This document shows, in pieces, positions 16,789-27,300 of a stretch of DNA of 64,000 bases. A program made the translations under genes and the position numbers. Every line of letters starts with the position of its first letter. Position 1 is the first letter of the stretch. The notes beneath the pieces were generated by a model. The model saw only the letters and a program-made list of their open reading frames with translations. It was not told where the DNA came from and ran no database searches. Source of the DNA: Rhodocyclales bacterium (lineage in GTDB: Bacteria; Pseudomonadota; Gammaproteobacteria; Burkholderiales; Rhodocyclaceae); assembly GCA_016235025.1 (NCBI GenBank), contig JACRMV010000002.1:1-64000 (forward strand), written 5' to 3'.

Positions 16789-17469
16789 TTATTTCAGGAT
16801 GTCGAAGACCTTGCGGGCGAGCTTGCCGGCGGCCTGCGCCGGATTTTGGCGGATGGATTTTTCTTCTTCGGCGATCATCAGGTAGAGGCCGTCGAGCGCT
16901 TTTTGCGTGACATAGTTTTCCATCTTGGCGTCTTCTTCCTTGACCAGGCCGAACTTGCTGGCCTTGCCGGCGAACTGGTCGTATTTCTGCGCCAGCCCGA
17001 CCTTGGCGATGGCGGCCCTGACGATGGGTTTGAATTTCTCGCCCAGCGGCGCGGCCGTGGTGCGGCGGAAATACTGGGTCGCGGCATCCTCGCCGCCGGT
17101 GAGAATGCCCTTGGCATCATCCACCGACATCTGCCTGACCGCATTGACGAGCAGGGTTTTTGCCTGCGGCACCGCCGCTTCGGCAGCGCGGTTGATCGCC
17201 ACCTCGAGTTCATCGGCCTGCTTGCCCATGCCAAGTTTGCGCATCATGCCGCTGGCTTTTTCCAGGCTGCCCGGCAGGGGGATTTTGACCTTCGGGTTGC
17301 CGAGAAAGCCATCCGGGCGGCCAAGCGTCGCGACCGCCTTGCCGGCACCCTGCGTCAGCGCTTCCTTGAGGCCGCCGCTGGCATCCTTGTTGGAGAGATC
17401 GGCGAGCGCAATCGCCTGTGCCGAGGTGGCAATGAGAACTCCGGTGATGAAGGTCAGGAAAGTGCGCAT
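16789..17469 (-). CDS. DUF4197 secreted protein
   Basis: A 226-aa protein with a signal peptide (MRTFLTFITGVLIATSAQA) and the DUF4197 body (LKEALTQGAGKAVATLG, RAAIAKVGLAQKYDQFAGKA, ALDGLYLMIAEEEKSIR). The family is widespread in Gram-negative bacteria and its function is unknown; a periplasmic location is expected. It is flanked on both sides by copies of the 25-bp repeat and follows lipA on the same strand. Confidence 0.85.
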   Translation of the reverse strand: MRTFLTFITGVLIATSAQAIALADLSNKDASGGLKEALTQGAGKAVATLGRPDGFLGNPKVKIPLPGSLEKASGMMRKLGMGKQADELEVAINRAAEAAVPQAKTLLVNAVRQMSVDDAKGILTGGEDAATQYFRRTTAAPLGEKFKPIVRAAIAKVGLAQKYDQFAGKASKFGLVKEEDAKMENYVTQKALDGLYLMIAEEEKSIRQNPAQAAGKLARKVFDILK

Positions 17470-17505
17470 GATTTTGCCTCGCAGAGGGGTAGATTAAAAA
17501 TAAAT

Positions 17506-17530
17506 CGCCGTCGCGCCCGCGCCGACTTTT
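17506..17530 (-). repeat. dispersed 25-bp repeat, copy 5 (lipA stop)
   Basis: 22 of 25 bases match the consensus on the minus strand. The TAA stop codon of lipA overlaps its first bases (TAAAAGTCGG), so the element sits exactly at the gene end. Confidence 0.8.
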
Positions 17531-18467
17531 ATGCCACGCCGGCGTGGTGCGCCTGCTGGTCGGCATGGTAGCTGGAGCGCACCATCGGCCCGCAGGCGGC
17601 ATGGGAAAAGCCCAGCGCCCGCGCCTCGCGCTCGAACTGGCCAAACGTGTCGGGATGCACATAGCGGCGCACCGGCAGATGGTGACCGGAGGGCGCCAGA
17701 TACTGGCCGACGGTCAGCATGTCGACGTCATGGGCGCGCAAATCGCGCAGCGTGGCGAGGATTTCCTCGTCGGTTTCGCCGAGCCCGACCATCACGCCGG
17801 ATTTTGTCGGAATCTGCGGATGGCGCGCCTTGAATTCCTTGAGCAGGCGCAGCGAGTGGGCATAATCGGCGCCGGGGCGTGCCTCCCTGTACAGGCGCGG
17901 CACGGTTTCCAGATTGTGGTTCATCACGTCCGGCGGTGCCTTGCCGAGGATATCGATGGCCAGCTCCAGCCGGCCGCGAAAATCCGGCACCAGGACTTCG
18001 ATTTTGGTCTGCGGCGACAGTTCGCGCACGGCGGCGATGCACTCGGCGAAATGCTGCGCGCCGCCATCGCGCAGGTCATCGCGATCGACGCTGGTGATGA
18101 CGACGTACTTGAGCCGCATGGCGGCGATGGTTTGCGCCAGATGCAGCGGTTCGGCAGCATCCGGCGGCAGCGGTTTGCCATGGCCGACATCGCAGAACGG
18201 GCAGCGGCGGGTGCACAGGTCGCCGAGGATCATGAAGGTGGCCGTGCCCTTGCCGAAGCATTCGCCGATGTTGGGGCAAGCGGCTTCCTCACACACGGTG
18301 TGCAGGCTGTGCTCGCGCAGAATCTGCTTGATCTCGCCGAAGCGCGTCGCCGAATTGCCGGCCTTGACGCGAATCCAGTCGGGCTTTTTCAGCGCCACCG
18401 AGGGCACAATCTTGATCGGGATGCGGGACGTCTTGGCGGCGCCTTTTTCTTTGACGGGTGATGTCAT
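17529..18467 (-). CDS. lipA: lipoyl synthase
   Basis: A 312-aa radical-SAM enzyme that inserts two sulphurs into octanoyl groups on E2 and H proteins. The radical-SAM cluster motif is CTRRCPFC; the auxiliary cluster cysteines are in [12 protein letters not shown]; the C-terminal RSSYHAD motif is present. It overlaps the end of lipB by 4 bp and is the last of the dacA-dat-ybeD-lipB-lipA block. Its stop codon is provided by the edge of a 25-bp repeat. Confidence 0.97.
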   Translation of the reverse strand: MTSPVKEKGAAKTSRIPIKIVPSVALKKPDWIRVKAGNSATRFGEIKQILREHSLHTVCEEAACPNIGECFGKGTATFMILGDLCTRRCPFCDVGHGKPLPPDAAEPLHLAQTIAAMRLKYVVITSVDRDDLRDGGAQHFAECIAAVRELSPQTKIEVLVPDFRGRLELAIDILGKAPPDVMNHNLETVPRLYREARPGADYAHSLRLLKEFKARHPQIPTKSGVMVGLGETDEEILATLRDLRAHDVDMLTVGQYLAPSGHHLPVRRYVHPDTFGQFEREARALGFSHAACGPMVRSSYHADQQAHHAGVA

Positions 18468-19084
18468 GGGGCGGGTGTTTCGAGTTGGACGATGAGATGA
18501 CGGGCCAGCGCGTCGCCGACTTTGGCAACATCGCGTTCGTGGGTGAGATCGGCTAATTGTGTCACAGTCAGGCCGGGATAGCCGCAGGGATTGATGCTCC
18601 GGTAAGGGACAAGGTCCATGTCGACATTCAGCGAGACGCCGTGGTAGCTGCAGCCACCCTTGATGCGCAGCCCGAGCGCGGCGATCTTGGCGCCGCCGAC
18701 ATAGACGCCGGGCGCATTGGCCTGCCGTTCGGCGGCGACCCCATAGTCCGCGAGCAGGTTGATCACCGCCTGCTCGATTCTTGTCACCAGTTCGCGCACC
18801 TTGAGGTTGCGCCGGCGCAGGTCGAGCAGCAGGTAGGCCACCACCTGGCCGGGACCGTGGTAGGTGATCTGGCCGCCACGGTCGATCTGTACCACCGGGA
18901 TGCCGATGTCGGCGAGCAGGTGTTCCGGCTTGCCCGACAAGCCCTGGGTAAACACCGACGGATGCTCGCAGAGCCAGAGTTCGTCCGGCGTCGTCGCGTC
19001 GCGGGCGAGGGTGAAGGCCTGCATCGCGGCGAAGGTCGGCGCGTAATCGACGCGACCGAGCGCCTTGACCGCCAGCACCGTCAC
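18464..19084 (-). CDS. lipB: lipoyl(octanoyl) transferase
   Basis: A 206-aa enzyme that moves octanoate from ACP to lipoyl domains. Motifs: [37 protein letters not shown] with the catalytic Lys, and INPCGYPGL with the catalytic Cys. Start: GTG at 19084 overlaps the ybeD stop (GTGA); a second GTG lies two codons later. The open frame continues further upstream, but that would overlap ybeD. Confidence 0.95.
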   Translation of the reverse strand: MTVLAVKALGRVDYAPTFAAMQAFTLARDATTPDELWLCEHPSVFTQGLSGKPEHLLADIGIPVVQIDRGGQITYHGPGQVVAYLLLDLRRRNLKVRELVTRIEQAVINLLADYGVAAERQANAPGVYVGGAKIAALGLRIKGGCSYHGVSLNVDMDLVPYRSINPCGYPGLTVTQLADLTHERDVAKVGDALARHLIVQLETPAP

Positions 19085-19344
19085 AGCACGACCTTGACCA
19101 GCGGATGCGCGGTCAGCGCCTGGTAGAGCGCATCGAGCTGCGTCTGCGAGGTGGCGCGGATGGTGCAGGTCAATGCCAGGTAGTTTCCGGCGCGCGATGG
19201 CCGCATCTCCATCGTCGCCGCATCGAATTCCGGTGCGTGTTCGAGCACCACGGCGACGATGGCCTGGGCAAAGCCATCGGTGGTGGCGCCCATGATCTTG
19301 AGCGGGAAATCGCACGGAAATTCGAGCAGCGTCGGCCGGGTCAC
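19081..19344 (-). CDS. ybeD: YbeD/DUF493 family protein
   Basis: An 87-aa small cytoplasmic protein of the DUF493 family (start [15 protein letters not shown]), an ACT-like fold found beside lipB across Proteobacteria. Its role is unproven, but the linkage suggests lipoate metabolism. It starts with GTG at 19344, overlapping the dat stop codon, and overlaps lipB at its end, so translation is coupled. Confidence 0.9.
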   Translation of the reverse strand: MTRPTLLEFPCDFPLKIMGATTDGFAQAIVAVVLEHAPEFDAATMEMRPSRAGNYLALTCTIRATSQTQLDALYQALTAHPLVKVVL

Positions 19345-20219
19345 GACAAGTCCTCGCCGTGCATCACGGTTGCCTTGAATTCCTGATACCAGCCATGCAT
19401 CCGGGCGAAGACCGGACCGGGCCAGCCTGCCGCATCACCGGCGCCGACTTTTACGCCATCAAGCAGGACGATGGGCAGCACCTCGCGGGTCGAGGAGGCG
19501 AGCCACAGTTCATCCGCCGCGCGCACCTCGGCTTCGGTGATGTCGCGCACTTCATGCGGCAACCCGTGCGTGGCAGCGAGTTCGAGGATCACGTCGTAGG
19601 TGATGCCGGGCAACATCAGGTGGTTCTTTATCGGCGCCAGCAAGACACCTTGGCTCACCACGAAAACCGAAGCGGCGGCGCCCTCGGTGAGAAAGCCGTC
19701 ACGGAACAGCACGGTCTCGGCACAGCCCGCCGCCACGGCCTGCTGGCGCAGCAGGCAATTGGCAAGCAACGAGGTCGCCTTGATGTCACAGCGCAGCCAG
19801 CGGATATCGGCGGCGGAAACGGCGGCGACGCCCTGTTGCACCAGTTCCGCCGAGGGCGTGTTCATGGCTTCGGCGAACATCACTGCCGTTGGCGTCGCCT
19901 GTTTCGGAAAGGCATGGTTGCGCACCGCCATCGGCCCGCGCGTGACCTGAATGTAGATCGACTGGTCGCTCCATTCCGCCTCCTGCACCAGGCGCAGGAC
20001 GAGCTCGCTCCATTGTCCGGGTGTATGCGGGTTGGCAATGCCTATTGCATCGAGGCTGCGTTGCAGTCGTGCAAGGTGCTGTTCGAGGCGGAACGGTCGC
20101 CGCGAATAGACGGGAATCACCTCGTAGATGCCGTCGCCAAACAGAAAGCCGCGATCCATGATGGAGACGGTGGCGTCCTGCGGCGCCAGCCAGCGGCCAT
20201 TGAGATAGATGTGCGCCAT
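19341..20219 (-). CDS. dat: D-amino acid aminotransferase (class IV)
   Basis: A 292-aa PLP enzyme (branched-chain/D-alanine transaminase fold) that makes D-glutamate and D-alanine for the wall. It shows [19 protein letters not shown], the catalytic Lys in [16 protein letters not shown], and [12 protein letters not shown]. It starts at ATG 20219 ([10 protein letters not shown]); the frame is open further upstream but the family start is here. Near the C-terminus the loop [19 protein letters not shown] carries a 25-bp repeat copy in place of the usual short loop. Confidence 0.93.
   Translation of the reverse strand: MAHIYLNGRWLAPQDATVSIMDRGFLFGDGIYEVIPVYSRRPFRLEQHLARLQRSLDAIGIANPHTPGQWSELVLRLVQEAEWSDQSIYIQVTRGPMAVRNHAFPKQATPTAVMFAEAMNTPSAELVQQGVAAVSAADIRWLRCDIKATSLLANCLLRQQAVAAGCAETVLFRDGFLTEGAAASVFVVSQGVLLAPIKNHLMLPGITYDVILELAATHGLPHEVRDITEAEVRAADELWLASSTREVLPIVLLDGVKVGAGDAAGWPGPVFARMHGWYQEFKATVMHGEDLS
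19428..19452 (-). repeat. dispersed 25-bp repeat, copy 6 (in dat)
   Basis: 21 of 25 bases match the consensus on the coding (minus) strand; it encodes KVGAGDAA. Confidence 0.75.
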
Positions 20220-20230
20220 GCCGGACCCCG

Positions 20231-21376
20231 TTACTTGAACCAGAGCAGGATTGTGTCCCACAGGCGGCCGAACCAGCCGGCGAGCGGCACGCTCTCCAGT
20301 GCGACGACGGGGTATTCGCCCCAGGGCTGGTCGCCGAGGCTGAGTTTCAGCGTGCCGATCACGGCGCCAGCCTGCACCGGCGCCAGTAATCGCGGCTGGA
20401 GTTCCAGGCGGGTAACGAGCTTGTCGGCCATGCCGCGCGGCGCCAAAACCACAAAGTCATCGACGAAGCCGGCCTTGACAGTATTTTCCGCGCCCTTGAA
20501 CACGCGCGGTTGCACAACCGGCTGGCCCTTGCCATACAGCTTCACCGCTTCGAAGGCGTTGTAGCCCCAATTCAGCAGGTTGAGCGAATCGCTGGCGCGG
20601 GCCGCATCCGAGGGTGTATTGAGCACCACCGAAATCAGCCGCTGTGAACCACGTTGGGCGGTGGCGATCAGGCAGTAGCCGGCGGCCTTGGAGTGCCCGG
20701 TTTTCAGCCCATCGACCGTGGGGTCGGCCCACAGCAGGCGGTTGCGGTTGTACTGGCGAATGCCGGCGTAGGTGTATTCCTTGATCGCATGCAGGCGGTG
20801 CGCCTCGGGATGGTCGCGCATCAGCGCAACGGCAAGACGCGCCAAGTCGTGCGCGGTGCTGTAGTGGTTGGGCTGCGGACCTTCGAAGTAGCCGCTGGCA
20901 TTGAGGAAATGCGTGTCCTTGAGGCCGAGGCGCGCGGCGGTGTTGTTCATCATGGTGGCGAAGGCGTCCTCGCTGCCGCCGACAGCCTCGGCCAGCGCCA
21001 CGGCGGCATCATTGCCTGACTGGACCACCATGCCCTTGAACAGGTCGTCGACGCTGACCTGGTTGCCGACCTGGATGAAGCTGCGCGAGCCCTGGGTGCG
21101 CCAGGCGCGCTCGGAAATCGTCACCGGCTGTTGCGGCGAAAGAGTCTTGTTGGCCAGCGCCTCGGCCACCAGGTAGGTGGTCATCACCTTGGTCAGCGAG
21201 GCCGGCTCCAGCCGGGTGTCGGCTTCGTGGGCGGCCAGAACCTGGCCTGTGGCGGCATCCATCAGCAGCCAGGCCTTGGCGGTGAGCGCGGGGGGCAGGG
21301 GCTGGGCGGTGGCGGCGAAAGTGGTCAACAGCAGCGGCAGCGCGCGCAGGCAAACAGTGCGGAGAAGTGTTTTCAT
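20231..21376 (-). CDS. dacA: D-alanyl-D-alanine carboxypeptidase (PBP5/6 family)
   Basis: A 381-aa periplasmic enzyme that trims the terminal D-Ala from peptidoglycan. Signal peptide at residues 1-25, S11 peptidase domain with SLTKVM, SGN and KTGHSKAAG, a PBP5 C-terminal beta domain, and an amphipathic membrane-binding tail (LAGWFGRLWDTILLWFK). It is the first gene of the dacA-dat-ybeD-lipB-lipA run. Confidence 0.96.
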   Translation of the reverse strand: MKTLLRTVCLRALPLLLTTFAATAQPLPPALTAKAWLLMDAATGQVLAAHEADTRLEPASLTKVMTTYLVAEALANKTLSPQQPVTISERAWRTQGSRSFIQVGNQVSVDDLFKGMVVQSGNDAAVALAEAVGGSEDAFATMMNNTAARLGLKDTHFLNASGYFEGPQPNHYSTAHDLARLAVALMRDHPEAHRLHAIKEYTYAGIRQYNRNRLLWADPTVDGLKTGHSKAAGYCLIATAQRGSQRLISVVLNTPSDAARASDSLNLLNWGYNAFEAVKLYGKGQPVVQPRVFKGAENTVKAGFVDDFVVLAPRGMADKLVTRLELQPRLLAPVQAGAVIGTLKLSLGDQPWGEYPVVALESVPLAGWFGRLWDTILLWFK

Positions 21377-21483
21377 CTGGGACGAAGTATAGCAAAGCAG
21401 GGCGAAATGCCCTTTCCGCCGGCGTTTACGCCAAATCCATGCGTCATGGAACTTTTTCCTCGCCTGCTTGTCAAGAGCGGACC

Positions 21484-21801
21484 ATGTCGCGTGTCCGTGT
21501 CTTCTTCGTCTTTTTCCTGCTGGTCTGTGCCGCGATCTTCGCGCGGGCTGCCGTGTTTCCGGCGGGCATATCCGCCGCGCAACCCGTCGCGTCGGTAGCC
21601 CTCGCCGACGTGATGCTGCCCGCCGACGCGGGAGAGACCGATTCGCTGGCTCTCGAGATATCCGCCGATCCGGAGGATGTCGCTAGCCTGCCGCCGGCCG
21701 ATGTCCGTCGCGCCGGGCCGGCGAGGGAATGGCGCGGCCTCGACCTGCTGGCGGCGCCACCGCCACCCCGACGGCTCCTCCTGCGCCCGCCGTCCGCCTG
21801 A
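21484..21801 (+). CDS. small secreted or membrane protein heading the efflux cassette
   Basis: A 105-aa protein with an N-terminal hydrophobic segment (VFFVFFLLVCAAIFARAAVF), an acidic middle, and a Pro/Arg-rich C-terminus (LAAPPPPRRLLLRPPSA). It lies about 100 bp upstream of the RND efflux genes, in the place where CzcI-like small proteins are found in some metal-resistance operons, but I see no clear homology or His-rich motif. Function unknown. Confidence 0.6.
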   Translation: MSRVRVFFVFFLLVCAAIFARAAVFPAGISAAQPVASVALADVMLPADAGETDSLALEISADPEDVASLPPADVRRAGPAREWRGLDLLAAPPPPRRLLLRPPSA

Positions 21802-21901
21802 TTACCGCGCCACCCACGGGGATTTCCCCGTGACGGGCTGCGTCATGGGCACGCTTTTGCGCTGTAGCAAGCAGCGCGATTCTTTTCCTGAAAGGTTCAT
21901 C

Positions 21902-23152
21902 ATGGTTTCGCTTACACGGTGGCGATGGCTGCCGTTCCTGACGACGATCGCCGTATCGTCAGCGCCTACTCTTGCGGCCGAGCCCTATACGCTCGACCAT
22001 CTGATCGCGCTGGCGCGCGGCCACAACGCCAGCATCCTTGCCAGTTATGACCAGATCGAGGCGGCGCGGGCTGGTATCACCAGTGCCAGGGCCTTCCCAA
22101 ATCCCGAGCTCGAATACACTAGGGGCGATTTTCGGGTCCGCCTGCCGGGTGCCATCACAGGCGATGCCAAGGGGGTCTGGCTGACTCAGCGCCTCGAATA
22201 TCCGCACCAGCGTGGTGCGCGCATCGACGCCGCCAAGGCCGGCTTCGAGGCTACCGAGGCCGAAGTGCGCGGTTTCCAGGCTCTGGTCATCGCTCAGCTC
22301 AAGACGCGCTTCTACGACTTGCTGCGTCGCCAGGCGGAGGCCAAGGCAGCGCAGGAGGACTTCGCGCTGATGGAGCAGATCCGCAAGCGCGTCGCTGTCC
22401 GTGTCGAGACCGGCGAGGCACCGCGCTACGAGTTGATCAAGGCCGAGGCCGAGACCCTCAACGCACAGAAGTCGAGCCAGAGTGCCGCCCTGCGCGTGAA
22501 TCAGGCCCGCGCCGCTCTGCGCCTGCTGGCCGGCTCCAGCGTGCCGGAAAACTTCGACGTGCGTGGCGAGCTGGAACACACCAGTACCGTGCCGCCCCTC
22601 GATGTGCTGCGCCGGGAAATCGAGGAACGCAACCCAGATCTGGCCCGCGCCCGTGCTGCCGCCCGTCGCGCCGAGCAGCAACTCGCCCACGAGCGCAGCC
22701 TGCGCTTGCCCACCGTGGCCCTGCGCGCCGGCTACGACCAGGACCCCGAGGTGCGCAACCAGCGCGTCGGCGTCGTGGTCTCGATCCCGATCTTCGACCG
22801 CCGCAGCGGCCCCGTGGCCGAGGCCGCCGCCCAGTTCTCCCGCGCCCGCCATGAGCGCGACTACCAGGAATTTGCGCTGATGCAGGCTCTGGAAGCGGCC
22901 TGGCAACAGTACCAGATCGCCCTCGCCCAGGTCACCGCCTTCGAGTCAGGCATCCTACGCCAAGCCGAGGCCGCTCTCAAGGTGGCCGAGGCTGCCTACC
23001 GCTTCGGCGAGCGCGGCATCCTCGATTACCTCGACGCCCAGCGCGTCTATCGCGCTGCCCGCAACGAACTCATAGCCGCCCGCCACGATCTCCAGCTCGC
23101 TGCCATCGAGATCGAGCGCCTGCGCGCCGCCCCCGAATCTATCCAACCGTGA
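21902..23152 (+). CDS. TolC-type outer-membrane factor of heavy-metal efflux (CzcC-like)
   Basis: A 416-aa outer-membrane channel subunit. Signal peptide (ending TLAAEP) followed by two OEP repeats rich in coiled-coil helices (NPELEYTRGDFRV, ARAAARRAEQQLAHERSLRLP). It forms the exit duct of the RND pump encoded by the next two genes. ATG at 21902 is chosen for the signal peptide; a longer frame upstream is not supported. Confidence 0.9.
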   Translation: MVSLTRWRWLPFLTTIAVSSAPTLAAEPYTLDHLIALARGHNASILASYDQIEAARAGITSARAFPNPELEYTRGDFRVRLPGAITGDAKGVWLTQRLEYPHQRGARIDAAKAGFEATEAEVRGFQALVIAQLKTRFYDLLRRQAEAKAAQEDFALMEQIRKRVAVRVETGEAPRYELIKAEAETLNAQKSSQSAALRVNQARAALRLLAGSSVPENFDVRGELEHTSTVPPLDVLRREIEERNPDLARARAAARRAEQQLAHERSLRLPTVALRAGYDQDPEVRNQRVGVVVSIPIFDRRSGPVAEAAAQFSRARHERDYQEFALMQALEAAWQQYQIALAQVTAFESGILRQAEAALKVAEAAYRFGERGILDYLDAQRVYRAARNELIAARHDLQLAAIEIERLRAAPESIQP

Positions 23153-23162
23153 CGCCCCGATC

Positions 23163-24299
23163 ATGAAACGCCTATCCCTGCTCGCCATCCTATCCTTCCT
23201 CCTCGTCGCCTGCAAGGAGGCGCCGCCCCCTGCACCGGCCGCGGCCATCGATCCCAATCTCGTCACGCCGCCGCTGACCCTGGTGCAGCAGATCAAAGTC
23301 GAGCCGGTGGGCAAGGCGCCCGTAGCCGACATCCTGCGCGTCGCCGGCCGCATCGACTTCGACGAACAGCGCGTGGCCCGCATCGGCGCCACCGTCACCG
23401 GCCGCGTCACCGAGCTGATGGCCAATCTTGGCGATCCCGTGAAGGCCGGCTCCGTCCTGGCCAAGTTGCACAGTACCGAGCTCGGCAACGCCCAGCTTTC
23501 CTGGCTCAAGGCCCGCGCCCAGAGTGAGCTCACCGGCCGCGCCGTGGATCGCGCGCGGCAGCTTCTGGCTGCCGATGTGATAGGTAGCGCCGAGTTGCAG
23601 CGGCGTGACAACGAGCATTCCGTCGCCCAAGCCGAGCAGCGTGCCGCCGCCGACCAGTTGCGGGTGCTCGGTATCTCGGATGACATGCTGGAAAAGGCCG
23701 CCCAGAGCGGCGGTATCAACTCCATCTCGCCAGTGGTGGCCACGCTCTCGGGCGTCGTCGTCGAGCGCAAGGTGGCCAAGGGCCAGGTGGTGCAGCCGGC
23801 CGATGCCCTGTTTACCGTCGCTGACCTCTCCCGCGTTTGGGTCATCGCCCAGGTGCCGGAAGGCGAGGTCATGCACGTCCAGGCCGGCCAGTCCGTCGTG
23901 GTGGAGGTTCCCGCCCTCGGCCACGGCAAGCGCACGGGCAAGTTGATCTACGTCGGTGATATCGTCAATCCGGACACACGCACCGTGATGGTCCGCACCG
24001 AAATCGAGAACCAGGACCGGACCCTCAAGCCGGCCATGCTGGCCACCATGCTGATCAAGGCTCGCCCGGTGGAGCGCCTCGTCGTTCCCGCCGCCGCCGC
24101 CGTTCGCGAGGATAACGAGGATCATGTTTTCATTGATGCCGGCGAAGGCCGCTTCCGCCTCGTCAAGGTCAAGCTCGGTCCCGAGCAGGAAGGCCGTCGC
24201 GCCGTGCTATCCGGGTTGCCAGAGGACGCCAAGGTCGTCACCGATGGCGCCTTCCATCTCAACAACGAGCGCAAGCGCAAAGAGCTGGAAGGAGGCTGA
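23163..24299 (+). CDS. RND efflux periplasmic adaptor (CzcB-like lipoprotein)
   Basis: A 378-aa membrane-fusion protein. It has a lipoprotein signal with lipobox LLVAC, a barrel-sandwich hybrid with a hairpin (IGATVTGRVTELMANLGDPV, VVERKVAKGQVVQPADALF) and a beta-barrel (PALGHGKRTGKLIYVGDIV). It links the inner-membrane RND pump to the outer-membrane factor. It lies 10 bp after czcC-like and 3 bp before the pump gene. Confidence 0.92.
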   Translation: MKRLSLLAILSFLLVACKEAPPPAPAAAIDPNLVTPPLTLVQQIKVEPVGKAPVADILRVAGRIDFDEQRVARIGATVTGRVTELMANLGDPVKAGSVLAKLHSTELGNAQLSWLKARAQSELTGRAVDRARQLLAADVIGSAELQRRDNEHSVAQAEQRAAADQLRVLGISDDMLEKAAQSGGINSISPVVATLSGVVVERKVAKGQVVQPADALFTVADLSRVWVIAQVPEGEVMHVQAGQSVVVEVPALGHGKRTGKLIYVGDIVNPDTRTVMVRTEIENQDRTLKPAMLATMLIKARPVERLVVPAAAAVREDNEDHVFIDAGEGRFRLVKVKLGPEQEGRRAVLSGLPEDAKVVTDGAFHLNNERKRKELEGG

Positions 24300-24302
24300 G
24301 CC

Positions 24303-27300
24303 ATGATCGAATCCCTGATCCGGGCCGCGCTCAAGCAGCGGCTCGTCGTCCTCGTCGTGGCCTGCGTGCTGCTGGTTTTCGGCCTTGACGCCGCGCGCAA
24401 GCTCTCGGTGGATGCCTTCCCCGACGTCACCAACGTCCAGGTGCAGATCGCCACCGAGGCACCGGGCCGTTCCCCCGAGGAGGTGGAGCGTTTCGTCACC
24501 GTGCCGCTGGAAATCGCCATGACGGGCCTGCCGGCCCTGACCGAGATGCGCTCGCTGAACAAGCCGGGCCTGTCGCTAATCACCCTCGTTTTCACCGACA
24601 CCACCGACGTCTATTTCGCGCGCCAGCTGGTCATGGAGCGCCTGATCGAGGTCGGCGGCCGCATGCCGCCGGGCGTGACGCCCGTGCTCGGCCCGGTATC
24701 CACGGGTCTCGGCGAAGTCTATCAATACACGCTGGACCGCCCCGATGACGGCGAGCGCGCCCTGACGCCTGAGGAACTAACCCAGCGCCGCATCGCCCAG
24801 GACTGGGTGGTGCGCCCCCTGTTGCGCTCGATCCCGGGCGTGGCCGAGATCAACTCCCAGGGCGGCTATGAGAAGCAGTATCAGGTCCTGGTTAACCCGG
24901 ATCGCCTGCGTCACTACCAGCTCTCGATTCACCAGGTGTACGAGTCTCTTGCCCGCAACAACGCCAACTCCGGCGGTGGCGTGCTGCCGCACTATGCGGA
25001 GCAATATCTAATCCGAGGTGTCGGCCTGATCCGCAACCTGGATGACATCGGTGCCATCGTGCTCAAGGAGGTCGGCGGTACGCCAGTCTACATGCGTGAC
25101 GTGGCCGAGGTGACGCTGGGCACGGCGACCCGCGCCGGTGCCGTGGTCAAGAACGGCGTCACGGAATCCGTCGGCGGCGTGGTGATGATGATCCGCGCCG
25201 GCAACGCCAAGGAGGTGGTGTCCCGCATCCAGGCCCGGGTCAAGGAGATCAACGACAAAGGCATGCTGCCCGACGGGCTCAAGATCGTGCCCTATTATGA
25301 CCGCTCCGAGCTGGTGGATGCGGCCCTGAAGACGGTGATCAAGGTGCTGATCGAGGGCATCTTCCTCGTGGTCATCGTGCTTTTCCTTTTCCTCGGCGAC
25401 GTGCGCTCCTCGTTGACCGTGGTGGCGACGCTAGTACTCACGCCCCTGCTCACCTTCATGGCCATGAACCACTACGGTATCTCCGCCAACCTGATGTCCC
25501 TCGGCGGCCTCGCCATCGCCATCGGTCTCATGGTAGACGGCTCCGTAGTCGTGGTGGAGAACGCCTTTGCCCATCTGGGCCGGCGTCAGGAAGATGAATC
25601 TCGCATCCGCGTCATCTTCGGTGCGGTCAAGGAAGTGGCGACGCCGGTCATCTTCGGCGTCGGCATCATCATCCTCGTCTTCCTGCCCCTGATGACCCTG
25701 CAGGGCATGGAGGGCAAGATGTTCGCACCGCTGGCCTACACCATCGCCATTGCCCTTTTCGTCTCGCTGGTGCTGTCCCTCACGCTCACGCCCGTGCTTT
25801 CCTCGTATCTGCTCAAGGTGGCGCCTGGCCAGGGCGAACACGACACCAAGCTGATCACTGCCATCAAGCGACCCTACCTGCGCCTGCTCGAATGGTCGCT
25901 GGCCAACGACCGCAAGACGGTAATGGCGTCGGTGGGCCTCTTCGTCGCCACCCTGGCCCTGATTCCCTTCCTTGGCACCGCCTTCATCCCCGAAATGAAG
26001 GAAGGCTCCGTGGTACCAGGTATCAACCGGGTACCGAACATCTCCCTCGAAGAGTCGATCAAGATGGAAATGGAGGCCATGCGCCTCGTCATGCAGGTGC
26101 CGGGCGTGAAGTCGGCGGTCTCCGGCGTCGGTCGTGGCGAATCGCCGGCGGACCCGCAAGGCCAGAACGAATCGACGCCCATCGTCAGCCTCAAACCCCG
26201 CGGCGAGTGGCCTGACGGCTGGAACCAGGACGATATCGCCGAGGCCATGCGTGAGAAGCTCAAGGCCCTGCCGGGCGTGCAGGTGGTTATGGCCCAGCCT
26301 ATCTCGGACCGGGTCGACGAGATGGTCACCGGTGTCCGTTCCGACGTGGCGATCAAGGTCTTCGGCGACGACCTCGACCAACTCAAGAAGAAGGCCGAGG
26401 AGATCGCCCGCGTCGCTCAGACCATCAAGGGCGCCCAGGATCTGCGCGTCGAGCGCGTCACCGGCCAGCAGTACCTGCAGATCGAGATCGACCGCCAGGC
26501 CATCGCACGCTTCGGCCTCAACGTGGCCGACGTGCAGGACGTGATCGAGATCGCCATCGGCGGCAAGGCGGCGACGGAGATATACGAAGGCGAGCGCCGC
26601 TTTTCCGGCGTGGTGCGACTGCCCGAGCGCTTCCGCAACGACGTGGAGGCCGTACGCAACCTGTTGCTGACGTCGGCCAACGGGGCCCAGATGACCTTGG
26701 ACTCGGTGGCGAAGATCAACGTCCTCGACGGTCCGGCGCAGATCTCCCGCGAGTCGGCCAAGCGCCGCATTGTCGTAGGCGTGAACGTCAAGGACCGGGA
26801 TCTCGGCGGCTTCGTCGCAGAGCTGCAGGGGGCTGTGGAGAAGAAGGTCAAGCTGCCCGAGGGCTTCTGGCTCGAGTGGGGCGGTCAGTTCCAGAACATG
26901 GAGCGGGCCATGGGCCACCTCACTATCATCGTGCCGGTGACCGTGGGCGCCATCTTCTTCCTGCTCTTCCTGCTTTTCAACTCGCTGCGTTATGCCAGCC
27001 TCATCATTCTGGTGCTGCCCTTTGCCAGCATCGGTGGCATGATCGCCCTCTTCGTCACCGGCGAATACCTCTCGGTGCCGGCCTCGGTGGGCTTCATCGC
27101 CCTCTGGGGCATCGCGGTGCTCAACGGCGTGGTGCTGGTATCCTACATCCGCAGCCTGCGGGGCGAGGGGCGTGGCATCGCCGAGGCGGTAGTGGAAGGC
27201 GCGCGCATGCGTTTCCGTCCTGTGATGATGACGGCCACGGTGGCCATGCTGGGCCTGATACCCTTCCTGTTTTCGACGGGACCGGGATCCGAGGTACAGC

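Noticed and set aside
18505-18530. GCCGACTTTG near the lipB end
   Set aside because: Partial match without the right half of the repeat; not counted.
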